From: Pogonophryne albipinna
Lineage: Eukaryota; Chordata; Actinopteri; Perciformes; Artedidraconidae
Length of the DNA: 64,000 nucleotides
NCBI GenBank assembly: GCA_028583405.1
Contig: CM053243.1
Location: 35,181,420-35,245,419 of the forward strand
Direction: 5' to 3'
Each line of letters begins with the position of its first letter. The stretch's first letter is position 1. Below, piece by piece: positions 1 to 11,110 of the stretch. Made by a program: the position numbers and the translations under genes. Under the pieces are notes generated by a model, which searched no databases, was not told the origin of the DNA, and saw nothing but the letters and a program-made list of their open reading frames with translations.

Positions 1-116
1 ATGCAATTGACAGGAGAGATTCATGTGATTGGTTGTTGGTCGCGTTGCTCACGTAAACTCCCCAAGCTCAAGACACGCTCACAGACAAGCGGCAACGCAC
101 GCCGCCGTGTGTAGGG
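1..116. mobile_element. MITE right end, cut by window start
   Basis: The segment shares a block beginning gtgattggttgttggtcg and an end with gtgtgtagg with the complete element at 62812-63127, so it looks like the right part of another copy of the same non-autonomous DNA element. The left part lies outside the window. No coding capacity is seen. Confidence 0.5.
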
Positions 117-3100
117 GCCGTGAGTGTTGCACGGCCAGATACGGCTCGAGAAGCTGACTCAGAAAAGGAAATTATACATTATGATGTGATGTGATATGAA
201 TGATAATGGGACACATCGACGTCTGCACTCACAGTGCCGCGGACTGTACTGTTACTTTGATCCGGTTACTTATGTTGTGGCAGATATTTAAGTAAGCTTT
301 CTTAATGCTAATGTTATAACAGTCAGATTGCTCTGAAGATGGGAGGTGATATTCTATTAATGTTCACGTTCACACAGTCGGTAATTTTTGCCGGCCGTCT
401 TTCCTGCAACAGCAGTTTTTCTGTATTTCCTTTCTCCTGTAATATGACTTGATCGCTTTAAACTCTGCACACTGAGCTCCGATTGGTCAGCAGGCGGTGC
501 TTTCACTGAGTTGAACTCTTAGCCTGCAACCTAACCTGCTCCGCACCAGGTTAGCCGCACAGCATAAGTTACCATGGAGATCTAGCCCGCTAAAAAGAGA
601 ACCAGCGTCGTAGGACCGGAAACCCCGAGTTTTCCCTGAAGTTAGCCGGCTAAGCGAAAATCCTGCTTCGTAGTACAGGCCTCTGGTTGCTACAACTACC
701 ACTTAGATACATTTACTCAGCAGCAGGGGGCATTGTTTTATCCTTGATCCAATTATTGGGAGCAGTTTGCCTAAAGCATGTAACACATTTACACGTTGAC
801 ACATTATAGGTCAATGTGGAGTTTAAAAATGTGCAATAACATCTTTCATGCTTCAACCCGACTGGCATGACGCCGGAGATATGACTTTCTGTCTCAAACT
901 ACTCCTTCTAAAATATTTTCATCATGTTTTTATCAGGTGTTTCTAAATGTCATCGTTTCTGGGAGTAAAAAAACGTTCTTAACAACTTCATTACACTGGA
1001 AATAAGATCAAGAGAAGGTAATGAGAATGTCAATATCCAGACTGCCGCAGTATATTAACCTACTGGAAAAACTTAGCTCATGGTGTTTTTACCTGGAAGA
1101 AACTGCTGCTCTCATAAATCCTGGGAACAGAAGGATTCCTACAAATTTGAATAAATAAATAAATGATGAGTCACTTTTGCGGCATCTTAGGACATGGTTG
1201 AAATGTAAGTAAAGCAGGACCTTTGAACTTTCCCGAATTCAAATCACAGCTATGACAGGCTGAATAATTCATGACCTGTTCAAGACTCTGGCTGTAAACA
1301 GAAAGATGTATGCGGTTTCCATATTTTGTTGTGCTGTGAAATGATGATGTTGAGAACATTTGTACTCGGGAGGAAACCTGGAGCATGTTATCCTAAATAT
1401 TAGGTAAATCACAAACCAAAATCTCATACAGACTGACCTTTATTTCTACTGAATGTATTTCAATCAGGAACTATTTATATTATAGAAATAGTTATAAATG
1501 TCCAGTGAGGTTTTTGGATAATTTATTTATGTTTTAGAAGCGCAAATCTTTTGATCAACTTCCCTCCGATGTATCGCACATTTGCAACCAATTTTAAAAC
1601 ATTTTTAGAAGAAAAAGCCAAATGATTGCTGGTGTCAAACCACTTCCGTAATGCGATTATTAGCAGTTATACCATAAGCCGTAGTCGAAACCTCAATCTG
1701 TTAACTGGAATGTAGAAAAACAAAGTTTGTTTTATGTATTAATGTAGAGAAGGTTGCATCAGATCTGTGTGTACGGAAAAAGGAGATTATATTGGTTTTC
1801 AGTGGAGCAGAAGCTTCAGTGGACCTTGAAGTCACATTCATCTTCGCACCTCATGACTCCCGTTACTTGAGCTCTCCACATGATTAATATTTAGCATCAT
1901 TTGGGCTTTGTCAAACATCTATTCCACGCTTTGTCAAGAACTATGGTTGTAAAAGGTGAGTGGGAGTTAATTTAGCCCCTTCTGTGGCAAACACTACTCT
2001 CTCTGATTTCCAATGGGGAAAGGGAATCAAGGTCACTGGTCAGATTCACTCTGAATAACTGAATGATTTGGAGATGCACTTTCAAATACCAATCATGTGT
2101 ACAAGAAATACATAAAAAATACATTAAAACTGATAGATGATTATTGAATCACATAGAGTCCAAGCAGTGTGGGCTTCTGAATGCTAATTATGCTAGTTTA
2201 CTATGAAAGTCCACTGATGGACATGACTAAATGTAACCAAATGCGGCACCATTTAAACAAAGATCTCTCTGCAACCATTGACAGTAGAACCTCCCCAATC
2301 CCCCCCCCTTTAAAAACAAGACAATATAAATATACTGTATATCATTATAATTTTTTGTTTATTTTTTGTTAAATGGGTCAATTGTATAACCACATTTCAA
2401 CATAATGGTACATACAGTAGAGTGTAAAAGAAGTGGGTCAGTTTAAAAAAATTGATAGCTTTATACCAATACCCTTTTACTGCAACTATGTTCACTGATT
2501 CCATTTAAATACGTTAACTCACAATGTGTCCACTGCATCTTTTAAACACATATATTATATATAGAATGTGGACATATAGTAAGTGTGTATTCAATCATTG
2601 GTTTGTGGACTTGACGTCTCGAGGTCTGCGTATTGGTCCTGACTCCTGACCATCTTGTTTCTCTGAACCAAATGTGACACGAGAAGGTAGAGCAAAGAAC
2701 CAAATATAAAGTCAATGTACATTAACTTAAAACAGACTTTATAAGTTGTTAGATGAAAACAAGGACAATACCCCAAACTGTCAATTACAGGCTAGCCACG
2801 CACCAAAGCATTTGCTTCCTTAATGTCTGTTTTATTCAAAATGGAATCCAACGTTTTACAAAATGAACATCATGATGTATTAAAGAAGTCTTAATTCTGA
2901 CCATAAAGAAAAATGTTGATAATAATAATAATAAAACCAGTGAGCAGTAGTATCATTTTCTCATAGACTTCTATACAGTCAGATCTCTTTTGGCAACCAA
3001 TGCAGTCACCCCATATGCTTCACTGTTAAGACATTGAATTGACTATTTATTATGTGTTAAGGGAGTAAAGGAATAAATACATCCATTCAAGCTCATCAGA

Positions 3101-4472
3101 TTAAAATACTCCATGAAATTAAATCAAGCCAGGACTGGAACCCGAAAATACAGCGCTGATATTTTACTAAAAGATCAAAATAGAAAAACAACTGAAGCAT
3201 CCGTCATAAGCAACTCGTTATTAAGTATAACATCATTTATAAATCACTCACCGGAACATTTACTATGTACTGTAATACTGAAAAATGTAAGTTAATGTTA
3301 ATTAAACAATCTATCTTGCTTTATTTCCATTCTTTTAAGACAACACTTCGGAAAACTTAAACCCATCAAAATCATAAAACCATTACAGTTTGTGAGCATA
3401 ATAATGTCATGACAAAATAAAATGGGCCTTTATTTCCTATTCACCCAAGTAGCACAGCACACACAAACTGTTTTCTTCCTTAACATTTTTTGAATCGACC
3501 AAACTAATGACCAAAGGAGGAATACAAGCTCTCAGCTGTGCGATCTTTTGCTTCTAGACACAATGTGACAACTCATTCAGGGCCTAACTGTTTCAGATGC
3601 ACATGTGCTTCATTTTAGCTTTGACTCATTATTCTTCTAATATCAATAAAAGCTTATTTTTAATGGCTCTGATCTGTATATTTCTTTTAATTGTATCTTA
3701 AGGACTGAATGGACTATATTTGGACAGGAACCTAGTTTACATCATTTTTATTTTATTAAACTAATGTTAAAAAGCAATGCCTTCATGATGGAAGAGTGAA
3801 ATCTTAATAACATATCTAGTATTAAACCATGCAGCAGTTGGTTTGTCCTAGAATGTTTAGCTCTTATTGTTTGTATTGCAAGAGTTATTACATACATTTT
3901 GTATCAACTGCTCTTCTGCTGTTGAACTGTTTTATCTGTTTAAAATGAAATGTATCTGTTGCAACCGTTGCAACAAAATAAGAAGAATTTCGACATATTG
4001 TATTGCATAACTAGTGGGATTTTCTCAACCAATCCCAGGATTACATTAAAAAATAGATTTCTAATCCCATAATTTAAAGACAATGTAGACTACATTTGTA
4101 TAGAAATCAAACGTATGTAAAATATAATTTCATCATCACTAATAATACAATAATTGCCCTACTGTACTGTAGCAGCAGTGCGATAAACAGAAACCTCTTA
4201 AATTACCAGCCAATCCCAGGACTGTGCCATTTATTGATTTATTAGCAGCTTGACCAACCAAGCGTTAAACTAGCACCGTGAGAACTATCCAGTTTTAGCC
4301 AATGAACGTGTCGTCCTTGCCATATATGGTACTTGTTGGCCGGGATATCCTGTGGGACCACAGACTAATGACTAAAAGGAATCTCTCATTGGCAGGCCGG
4401 TCCCTGGAGGGAAACTACACCGCTTAAAACGTTCTCCAAAGGAAACGTCATATAACTCCTCGTACTAAAGAT
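117..4472. other. Non-coding stretch, probably nell1 intron and upstream flank of the PGBD gene
   Basis: This AT-rich stretch has no ORF with recognisable homology. The part at about 480-715 is GC-richer and contains variants of the same phrases (agccggctaag, gcttcgtag, gcgtcgtag), so it looks like an old interspersed repeat that I cannot classify. The rest shows only short homopolymer and simple-sequence tracts. CCAAT-type motifs occur near 4209, 4297 and 4388, just upstream of PGBD exon 1. Confidence 0.5.
4320..4329 (+). promoter_or_regulatory. CArG (SRF-type) box upstream of PGBD exon 1
   Basis: CCATATATGG matches the CC(A/T)6GG consensus exactly and lies about 145 bp before the exon 1 ATG. 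An inverted CCAAT motif (attgg, 4388-4392) lies between them. Chance occurrence is possible; promoter activity is inferred from position only. Confidence 0.3.
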
Positions 4473-4594
4473 ATGTTTCTGTCTGAGTCTGACGATGAAT
4501 TGGAAGAGCTCCACTCGGATTTGGACTCCGAGAGCGAGTGCAGTCTGGACGAGGAGGAATATGTTCCGGGGGGGCTGGCCCGAGGATCCGACCA
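4473..4594 (+). CDS. piggyBac-derived gene (PGBD4-like), exon 1
   Basis: The reading frame starts at the ATG at 4473 and runs 40 codons plus two bases to a GTGAGT donor at 4595. The peptide is strikingly acidic (SESDDELEELHSDLDSES and EEEYVP), like the start of many piggyBac transposases. Joining the final 'ca' to the 'g' at 9160 restores a codon (Gln) and continues into another acidic run (DDFSDEDSSDEEW) in exon 2. Without splicing the frame stops immediately (tga at 4596), so the exon makes sense only as a spliced leader. Splice sites and phase are seen directly; transcription is inferred. An alternative is that exon 2 is used alone from its in-frame ATG at 9143, but that ATG lies inside the acceptor region. 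Confidence 0.7.
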
Positions 4595-5404
4595 GTGAGT
4601 ACAGACACCCGGAGCTATCGAGATAACCCCGCTACTAAACCACATATGCCTCGGCTGCATGTGGTGCTGTCTGATTGTGGATGTATAAGAAGAACTGACT
4701 AATAATAACGCATGCATATAGGAGAAAAAGCACACGCAGGTTGCCTGTTGCACTTGTTCTGCTCCTCGTGCACATGCTGCTGTTACCCTGTTGCATAAAG
4801 CGCTGTGTACAAATAGACAGCAGCTTCATCAGACAGCCCCACGGAAAGTCCTCGTTGAACATGTAAACCAACAGTTTCTGGTGTTGTTTTATGTTCAGTT
4901 TAAACACGCAAAGCATTTAACTGTTGTGACAAGCTCGTGCACGTAACGGGGGCGTGCATACTCTCGCTGTTTTTACCTAAATCCAGCTGTTGTGGGATTA
5001 GATGTTGATATTTCAACATGTGTGTCATCTAGCACTATATCAAAACAGTATGCATACAAGATCCTCTGAAGGAGTTCCAGGTTTTTTAAATGAAAAATAA
5101 TTAGTTGCTCTAATACTGTAAACATTTGCTACTGATAATACATCACTAATGAGATCAAATAAAAGCTTTTGGTGAACATGAAGAGTCCATCATTATAGAA
5201 TACATGACGATCTGATATTTGATTAAGACAATGCTGTGTGTCATTATAATGTCAGAAGCTTAAAGGGGGTTTACAATACATATTATGTACAGTACAACTA
5301 AGCCTGTGAAATCATACTATTATGTGTGGCTCTGGAGAAGCTTTGTTAAATATTAGAAAAAAACAATCCTGATGATGTCATCAGGTTTATCTCAGCTTGG
5401 ACAA

Positions 5405-6541
5405 TAGAGTGCCACAGTGACGCGTCCTAAAACCCGGAAGTAAGTTAGCATTTTACCACTTCCGGTTCCTTCGCCAAAAACCAATGCAATTTCTCCATAG
5501 GATTTTGGAAAATAGCTCCAAATAAGGTCTGTGGTTGACACAAATTTAAGAGACGGATCACGTTTTGTTCTACGACATTAAATACATCAGCAGTGACCCC
5601 ACTGGTGATTTTTGAAGAGTTTACGTGTCTGAAAAACGATGGTTTTTAACATGTGGCTGAATAGGACTCCAGAAGTTGTCGAGGAAGTTGTACGTCATTA
5701 CGCCGAACACGTAAACACTCCCGCTAAGTTTGTTTGCCCTGTTCTGCTTGAAAGCAAGTACCTGCCTCCTGCAAACTGTTAAAACAAATGCTTCAATTTG
5801 AACAATTTTGAATCTGTATTTTTGAATATGGATCTTAAGTTGGCGTGACGTTGAAGCAGCGACCCTGCTGTAGTTCGTTTATAGCATAACGTTAGCATTT
5901 TGCTTCTGGCGACTACATTTATGATTTGAAAATTATAAAAGTAGGGTAGACATGTGGATATAGTGCACTACGCTCTGCATCAGCCAAACGACTCGCTGCG
6001 AGGGGGACCCAAGTTCCCATCAGCAAAAACACGTGGGTTTGCTATCCTGGCTCCAAAATGGTGGAATGAGCTCCCCATTGACATCAGGACAGCAGATAGC
6101 TTACACACCTTCCGGCGCAGACTGAAAACTCATCTCTTTCGACTCCACTTCGAGCGATAGAATTACTAACAAAGAACTATTAACAGAGCACTTATATACT
6201 AATAAAGGACTGGCTTATCTATAGCCAGTTGAGTAGCACTTGAAATGTTTGGCTCTATGAAACCTGATGTACTTATATGATTCTGTTTTCTTCAAGGTTG
6301 TGTCTTCCTGGTCGAACGCACTTATTGTAAGTCGCTTTGGTTAAAAGTGTCAGCTAAATGCAATGTAATGTAATATTATCCGGCTGAACAAAACGTGATC
6401 CGTCTCTTGAATGTGTGTCAACCACAGACCTTATTTCGAGTTATTTTCCAAAATCCTATGGAGAAATAGCATTGCTTTTTTGTCGAAGGAACCGGAAGGA
6501 GTTTACTTCAGGGTTTTAGGACGCGTCACTGTGGCACTCTA
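5405..6541. mobile_element. Foldback element copy 1 (TIR tagagtgccac...)
   Basis: Its ends are inverted copies starting tagagtgccacagtgacgcg, extending about 170 bp inward with a conserved block (ccataggattttggaaaatagct). The internal 5600-5950 is non-coding. An L2-type LINE tail (5954-6373) is inserted before the right arm. The same family recurs at 8211, 8718-9005 and 60931-61313. There is no transposase, so it is non-autonomous; the superfamily is uncertain. Confidence 0.75.
5954..6373 (+). mobile_element. 5'-truncated L2-type LINE, C-terminus and 3' tail
   Basis: A 68-codon ORF (5954-6160) carries the end of a LINE reverse-transcriptase protein; the signature is WNELPIDIRTADSLHTFRRR followed by LKTHLF. 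After it comes a 3' tail with gtaagtcgctttggttaaaa, the teleost L2/V-SINE tail motif, ending in short aatgta repeats. Only the last part of the element remains, typical of 5' truncation on insertion. It sits inside foldback copy 1. Clade assignment rests on remembered family features. Confidence 0.7.
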
Positions 6542-6971
6542 TACAGATATATGACAGAAAGTCTACATTAATAACTTGTGTTTGGATTTTCCTGCCTCAA
6601 TGTAGGCAACATTTAAAACAAATGTATGTTTTGTATTGTGATATTACGGAGCCCTGGAGGGTTCATAGAGAGAAAAATAAATAAAACGAGGCCACGTTTT
6701 ATTAATTTGTGCGCACGAGATGTAATTCGTGGCATCAATTTAAATAAAACGAGGTCACCCTTTATTAATTTGTGCGCACGATATACTTTCTCGTTCACTC
6801 AAGAAAGTTACCGGTGCGCCAAGTAGGAAGTGGAGCGCACAGGAGACAACCGTTTCATTCCAGACTGTTATGTTTATGTGGGGAAATGACAGTGCATACA
6901 TTATTTGAGATATATTTCAAACTCGGACTTCATTTTAGGGATATTTCGGCCAGAGGTGTAGAGCTATTTGT

Positions 6972-7776
6972 TAGGGATGTCCCGATCACCTTTTTTTGCT
7001 CCCGATCCGATTCCGATCATTTGATTTTGACGATCTGCCGATACCGTTTTTTCCCGATCCGATCTTTATGCAATGCATTAAGAGAAAAAAAAGGTAACAG
7101 ATAACGGCTGGTCATCCAACGCGATGAATTCAGCTATCTTGGCTCTTATTTTTTTGGGCTTTCGACTGTTCTGGGGCAGTTTCTCTTTCCTTTTAAAAGT
7201 CTCTGAAAGTGTCGGTTGTTTCAGTGCCGTTACCTGAGTGGCCGCTGTGTACTCGTCGTGTTGTTGTTGGTGTTTGTTTCTCAGGTGGCGTATTAGATTG
7301 GTCGTGTTGAACGTAGCTCTGTTCTTTCCACCACGCGGAACCTCCGCCTTGCAAACATTGCATCTGGCTGTTACACTGCCTTCGCTTTCAATTTTATAAT
7401 ACTTCCAAACTCCTGACATTTTCTCCCGAGTCACCAGCTGATCGTTGCCTCTTGTTAGCTTACTGCTACTATTAGACACTGCGCCCACTCTGTTGCCAGA
7501 TTTGAGAGAAATAAGCAACCAGGTCTATGAAAACAAGCCCAAAAGAAGCAACACATACATGATGTTGTGTAATTTTAAACCAAAACTAAGGCCTCAGGAT
7601 GACTTTAAGACATGAACATGGTCATTTTTGTTTTGTAACATTAAATAAAATAATACAAATATTTTATGAAAAAAAAAAAATCCCGATCCCCGATTTTTTT
7701 CTCCCGATTCCGATCTTTTGAAAATCACGTGATCGGCTCCAATCCCCGAACACGTGATAGGATCGGGACATCTCTA
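6972..7776 (-). mobile_element. hAT transposon, internally deleted, with perfect 8-bp TSD
   Basis: The ends are inverted (tagggatgtcccgatc at left, gatcgggacatctcta at right) and are flanked by a perfect 8-bp direct repeat, ctatttgt, at 6964-6971 and 7777-7784. An 8-bp TSD with such ends is diagnostic of hAT. At 805 bp it is far shorter than an autonomous hAT, and only the DNA-binding exon is left. It is inserted at the inner end of the left arm of the large inverted repeat, so it is younger than that structure. Confidence 0.9.
7078..7518 (-). pseudogene. BED zinc-finger fragment of a hAT transposase
   Basis: The 146-codon frame includes MSGVWKYYKIE, a Cys-x2-Cys pair (CNVC) and a His-x4-His pair (HLRNKH), the zinc ligands of a BED finger, which bind transposon ends. 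It continues with TLSETFKR and stops just after ALDDQPLSV, a motif that begins the hAT body domain. The RNase-H-like catalytic domain is absent: the frame runs straight into the terminal repeat. It is the remnant of the autonomous parent (ZBED-type). A peptide could still be made, but it would lack transposase activity. Confidence 0.85.
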
Positions 7777-8210
7777 CTATTTGTTTAAGCACCGAATTCG
7801 CAAAACAGGAGAGTCTGTAAACCAGTCTGCCTTGATCTATGAATGAATGTCCGTGACTCTCACAGTATCTGCTATCTGTGTGCAGAGAGCTGTGTCTTTT
7901 ACGCAGCACCTTCACTGTGTCACAAATTGAGAACACAAATTACATCTCGTGCGCACAAATTAATAAAACGTGGCCTCGTTTTATTTATTTTTCTCTCTAT
8001 GAACACTCCAGGGCTCCTATGATATAGATACATGTACATGTAATTTAGTAATCCATCTGTAGAATTAATAAAACTGTCCATTAAATACAATTAACAGATC
8101 AAGTGTTTTGGGCTGAAATACCTGAATAATCAAATGGTGGAAATAGTCCCCATCCCTAATGACATTTTTAAAGTGGTAGCAATATAATATTATTAATATA
8201 GCCACTATAG

Positions 8211-8290
8211 AGTGCCACAGTGACGCTTCCTAAAACCCGGAAGTAAACTCCTTCCGGTTCCTTCGACAAAAACCAATGCAATTTCTCAAC
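8211..8290. mobile_element. Partial foldback TIR (fragment)
   Basis: The fragment starts agagtgccacagtgacgc and runs about 80 bp to aatttctc, where it breaks off into the right arm of the large inverted repeat. It has no partner end of its own, so it is a remnant of the same family as 5405-6541. Confidence 0.6.
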
Positions 8291-8715
8291 AAATGGCTCT
8301 ACACCTCTGGCCGAAATATCCCTAAAATGAAGTCCGAGTTTGAAATATATCTCAAATAATGTATGCACTGTCATTTCCTCACATAAACATAACAGTCTGC
8401 AATGAAACGGTTGTCTCCTGTGCGCTCTTCTTCCGACTTGGCGCACCGGTAACTTTCTCGTGTGAACGAGAAAGTATATCGTGCGCACAAATTAATAAAG
8501 CGTGACCTGGTTTTATTTAAATTGAGGCCACGAATTACATCTCGTGCGCACGAATTAATAAAACCTGGCCTCGTTTTATTTATTTTTCTCTCTATGAACC
8601 CTCCAGGGCTCCGTAATATCTCAATACAAAACATACATTTGTTTTAAATGTTGCCTACATTGAGGCAGGAAAATCCAAACACAAGTTATTAATGTAGACT
8701 TTCTGTCATATATCT

Positions 8716-9005
8716 GTATAGAGTGCCACAGTGACGCGTCCTAAAACCCTGAAGGAAACTCCTTCCGGTTCCTTCGACAAAAACCAATGCAATTTCTCCA
8801 TAGGATTTTGGAAAATAGCTCGAAATAAGGTCTGTGGTTGACACACATTCAAGAGACGGATCACGTTTTGTTCAGTCGGATAATATTCACATGTCTACAC
8901 TACTTTTATAATTTTCGAATGATAAATGTAATCGATAGATTTATGATCAATAGATTTATGATTCGAAAAAATGCTAACTTACTTCCGGGTTTTAGGACGC
9001 GCCAT
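8716..9005. mobile_element. Foldback element copy, short form
   Basis: The left end is tagagtgccacagtgacgcg and the right end is ttccgggttttaggacgcg in inverse orientation. The centre contains repeats of gatagatttatgat. It resembles the compact palindromic copy at 60931-61313, but the outer few bases of its right end have diverged (gccatgtcac). It ends about 150 bp before the splice acceptor of the piggyBac-derived gene. Confidence 0.65.
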
Positions 9006-9159
9006 GTCACATTCATGGTCCTTACCTTTAATTTTCTTTTCTTAGATATAACTGAGAATTGCTTTAATCATTGTTTGTTGCAATTAACCATTACATCCAG
9101 AAGAATTTCATCCGAGCTTACTGAATAATAATCCTTACCTACATGCACTTTATTTACAG

Positions 9160-11110
9160 GGATGACTTCAGTGATGAGGACAGTTCAGACGAGGAGTGGG
9201 CTAGTAAGCCTAAGAGGAAAGTTTCCAGGAAGCGCTGCTGCTCTGTTTCTGCTTCTCCGGTGTCAACACCACTGAAATCCCCATCTAGAAAGCAGGAAGT
9301 AAGTCCATGCAGAAAGAAGCTACGCTATGCATCCACACCCAAAAAAGATACCTCTACCCCAAACAGTGGCAAGACATTATCCTCTCCACGGGGGAAAAAC
9401 AAAAGCTGTAAGCCAGCAGAAAAAAAAGTTGTGATAGAGGAAGAGGAAGATGTTGATGGAGACCGGTGGTGTAATATTGATGAGGAAGACGTTGAGCCTC
9501 TTCAGCCACGGTTCAGACCTGACAGAGACGTAGGGCCGCAGCTCAACAGAACAGCTAACTACACGCCACTCGAACTGTTTCAGCTGTTCTTCTCCATGAC
9601 AGTAATCAATACTCTGGTGAAAAACACCAATGCCTACGGGAAAAATAAATACCAAGGCCAGAAGGAAAGCTGGGTGCCTGTCACAACAGCCGACATGTAC
9701 TCCTTCATCTGCCTTGTCCTCTACATGGGTATTGTACCTCTTAAAACTCTGAAAGAGTTCTGGAGAGGATCTAAACTGTTTAGCTTACCATTTCCTGCCT
9801 CTGTCATGCCCTGCAGACGCTTTCTAGCCATCTCCCGCAGCCTACACATGAATGATCCTGCTGTAGAGATGGCCAATGAACAGAAGAAAGGGACATCAGG
9901 GTATGACCGACTTTGCAAGATAAAGCCACTCTATGAGCAGATTTTGGAGGCCTGCTACACTTTCTTTCATCCCTACCAGCATATCTCCATAGATGAAAGG
10001 ATGGTGGCGAGCAAAGCAAGGATCAGTTTTAAGCAGTACATCAAAAGCAAGCCTACAAAATGGGGCTTTAAGCTTTTTGTTTTAGCAGATTCATCGTGTG
10101 GCTACACCCTAAACTTTTTTGTATATGTGGGAAGAGAAGGCGTGTCCTCAGGGAAGGGGGTAAGCTATGACGCTGTGATGAGACTGCTGAAAATCCCCTT
10201 TCTGGGTAAAGGATACAAGCTCTACACGGACAACTTTTACACCAGTCCAACTCTTTCCCTTGACCTCCTTCAGAGAAAAATCTGGTGTGTTGGCACGCTT
10301 CGATCTAACGTAGCAGGGTACCCCAGAACGAAAAGGAATGCCATGCCTGAGAAAACACCCAGGGGAACCCTCCGGTGGATCAGAAAAGGACGGTTGCTGT
10401 TTGTGAAGTGGTTAGACACCCGGGAGGTAACAATGTGCTCCACTTTACACAAGGCTTACAGCAATGAAATGGTGAAGCGGAAAGTGAAAGACGCAGATGG
10501 ACAGTGGAGAGTGAAGGAAGTGCCCGTCCCAGGCTGCATCAAAGATTACAACCAGCACATGGGGGGGGTTGACTTGTCAGATGCCCTCATTAGCTACTAC
10601 AACGTCCTCCATAAAACCCACAAATGGTACAAGACTCTTTTTTATCATTTTGTGGACATAGCCACCGTGAATGCCTTCATCCTGCACAAAGGAATGTGCA
10701 AACTGCAGAATCGGCCCATGTTAAAGCAGAAAAACTTCAGGGAACAACTGATTGTGGCTCTGGCTGAGATCGGGTCAACTCCACGGCGGTCAGGCCCACA
10801 AAACTTTATGTTGCCTGCCTCTCCATTCAAAGTGCCTCCTGCTTCTCCATCCATTGTACCGGCCAATGCAGCTCCGTGTCCATCGGCTGAGCTGCCAGAT
10901 GCTCCAGGTGTAGGTCACCTGCCAGCTTACTTCGTTGAGCAAATGACCAATGTGGCCCCCAAAGATCGGGCCACAGCTGGCAGAAGGGCGTGCGTGGTCT
11001 GCAAGAGAAAGTCGCCAGTCTACTGCAGTACATGTCAAAAAACACTTTGTTTCACTACTTTAAGGAACTGTTATAGTGAGTGGCATAGAGACAATCGTAT
11101 TTGTGTGTAA
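9160..11110 (+). CDS. piggyBac transposase-derived protein (PGBD4-like), exon 2
   Basis: The open frame is uninterrupted to TAA at 11108-11110; spliced to exon 1 it gives 690 residues, close to full piggyBac transposase length (about 560-700). After an acidic and then basic N-terminus (KPKRKVSRKR, a likely nuclear signal) comes the DDE_Tnp_1_7 fold. Expected catalytic aspartates are present: SIDERM (spliced residue about 319), LYTDNFYTS (about 398), and HMGGVDLSD (about 512 and 515). The C-terminus is a zinc-ribbon/RING-like module with CVVC, CSTC and further Cys/His residues. Members cut and paste DNA at TTAA, or are domesticated DNA-binding proteins. I found no TTAA-flanked CCC... ends nearby, which favours an immobile, host-retained copy, though decayed ends are possible. 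It lies antisense within nell1. Confidence 0.9.

Larger units (their letters stand above)
6374..8890. repeat. Large inverted repeat with ~590 bp arms
   Basis: About 6374-6971 is the reverse complement, with scattered mismatches, of about 8286-8890. The arms share the block around ggagccctggagggttcatagagag and its complement, a run of gtgcgcacgagatg phrases, and the adjacent foldback TIR. The spacer holds a hAT insertion (6972-7776) and about 500 bp more, including a third partial copy of the arm motif at 7930-8010. A spliced-out RNA would fold into a long hairpin. It probably formed by insertion of one foldback element within or beside another. Confidence 0.7.
4595..9159 (+). other. Intron of the piggyBac-derived gene, filled with nested transposons
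   Basis: The intron runs from GTGAGT to a tatttacag acceptor (4565 bp). About 800 bp at its left end (4600-5400) is plain AT-rich sequence. From 5405 to about 9005 it is almost entirely nested foldback elements, an L2 LINE tail and a hAT copy, listed separately. The inserts explain the size of the intron, and the coding frame on both sides is undamaged. Confidence 0.65.

Noticed and set aside
487..702. 71-codon minus ORF
   Set aside because: Non-ATG start and repetitive phrases suggest an old repeat; no homology recognised.
9377..11045. Six to eight minus-strand ORFs opposite PGBD exon 2
   Set aside because: Shadows of the real coding strand with no recognisable domains.
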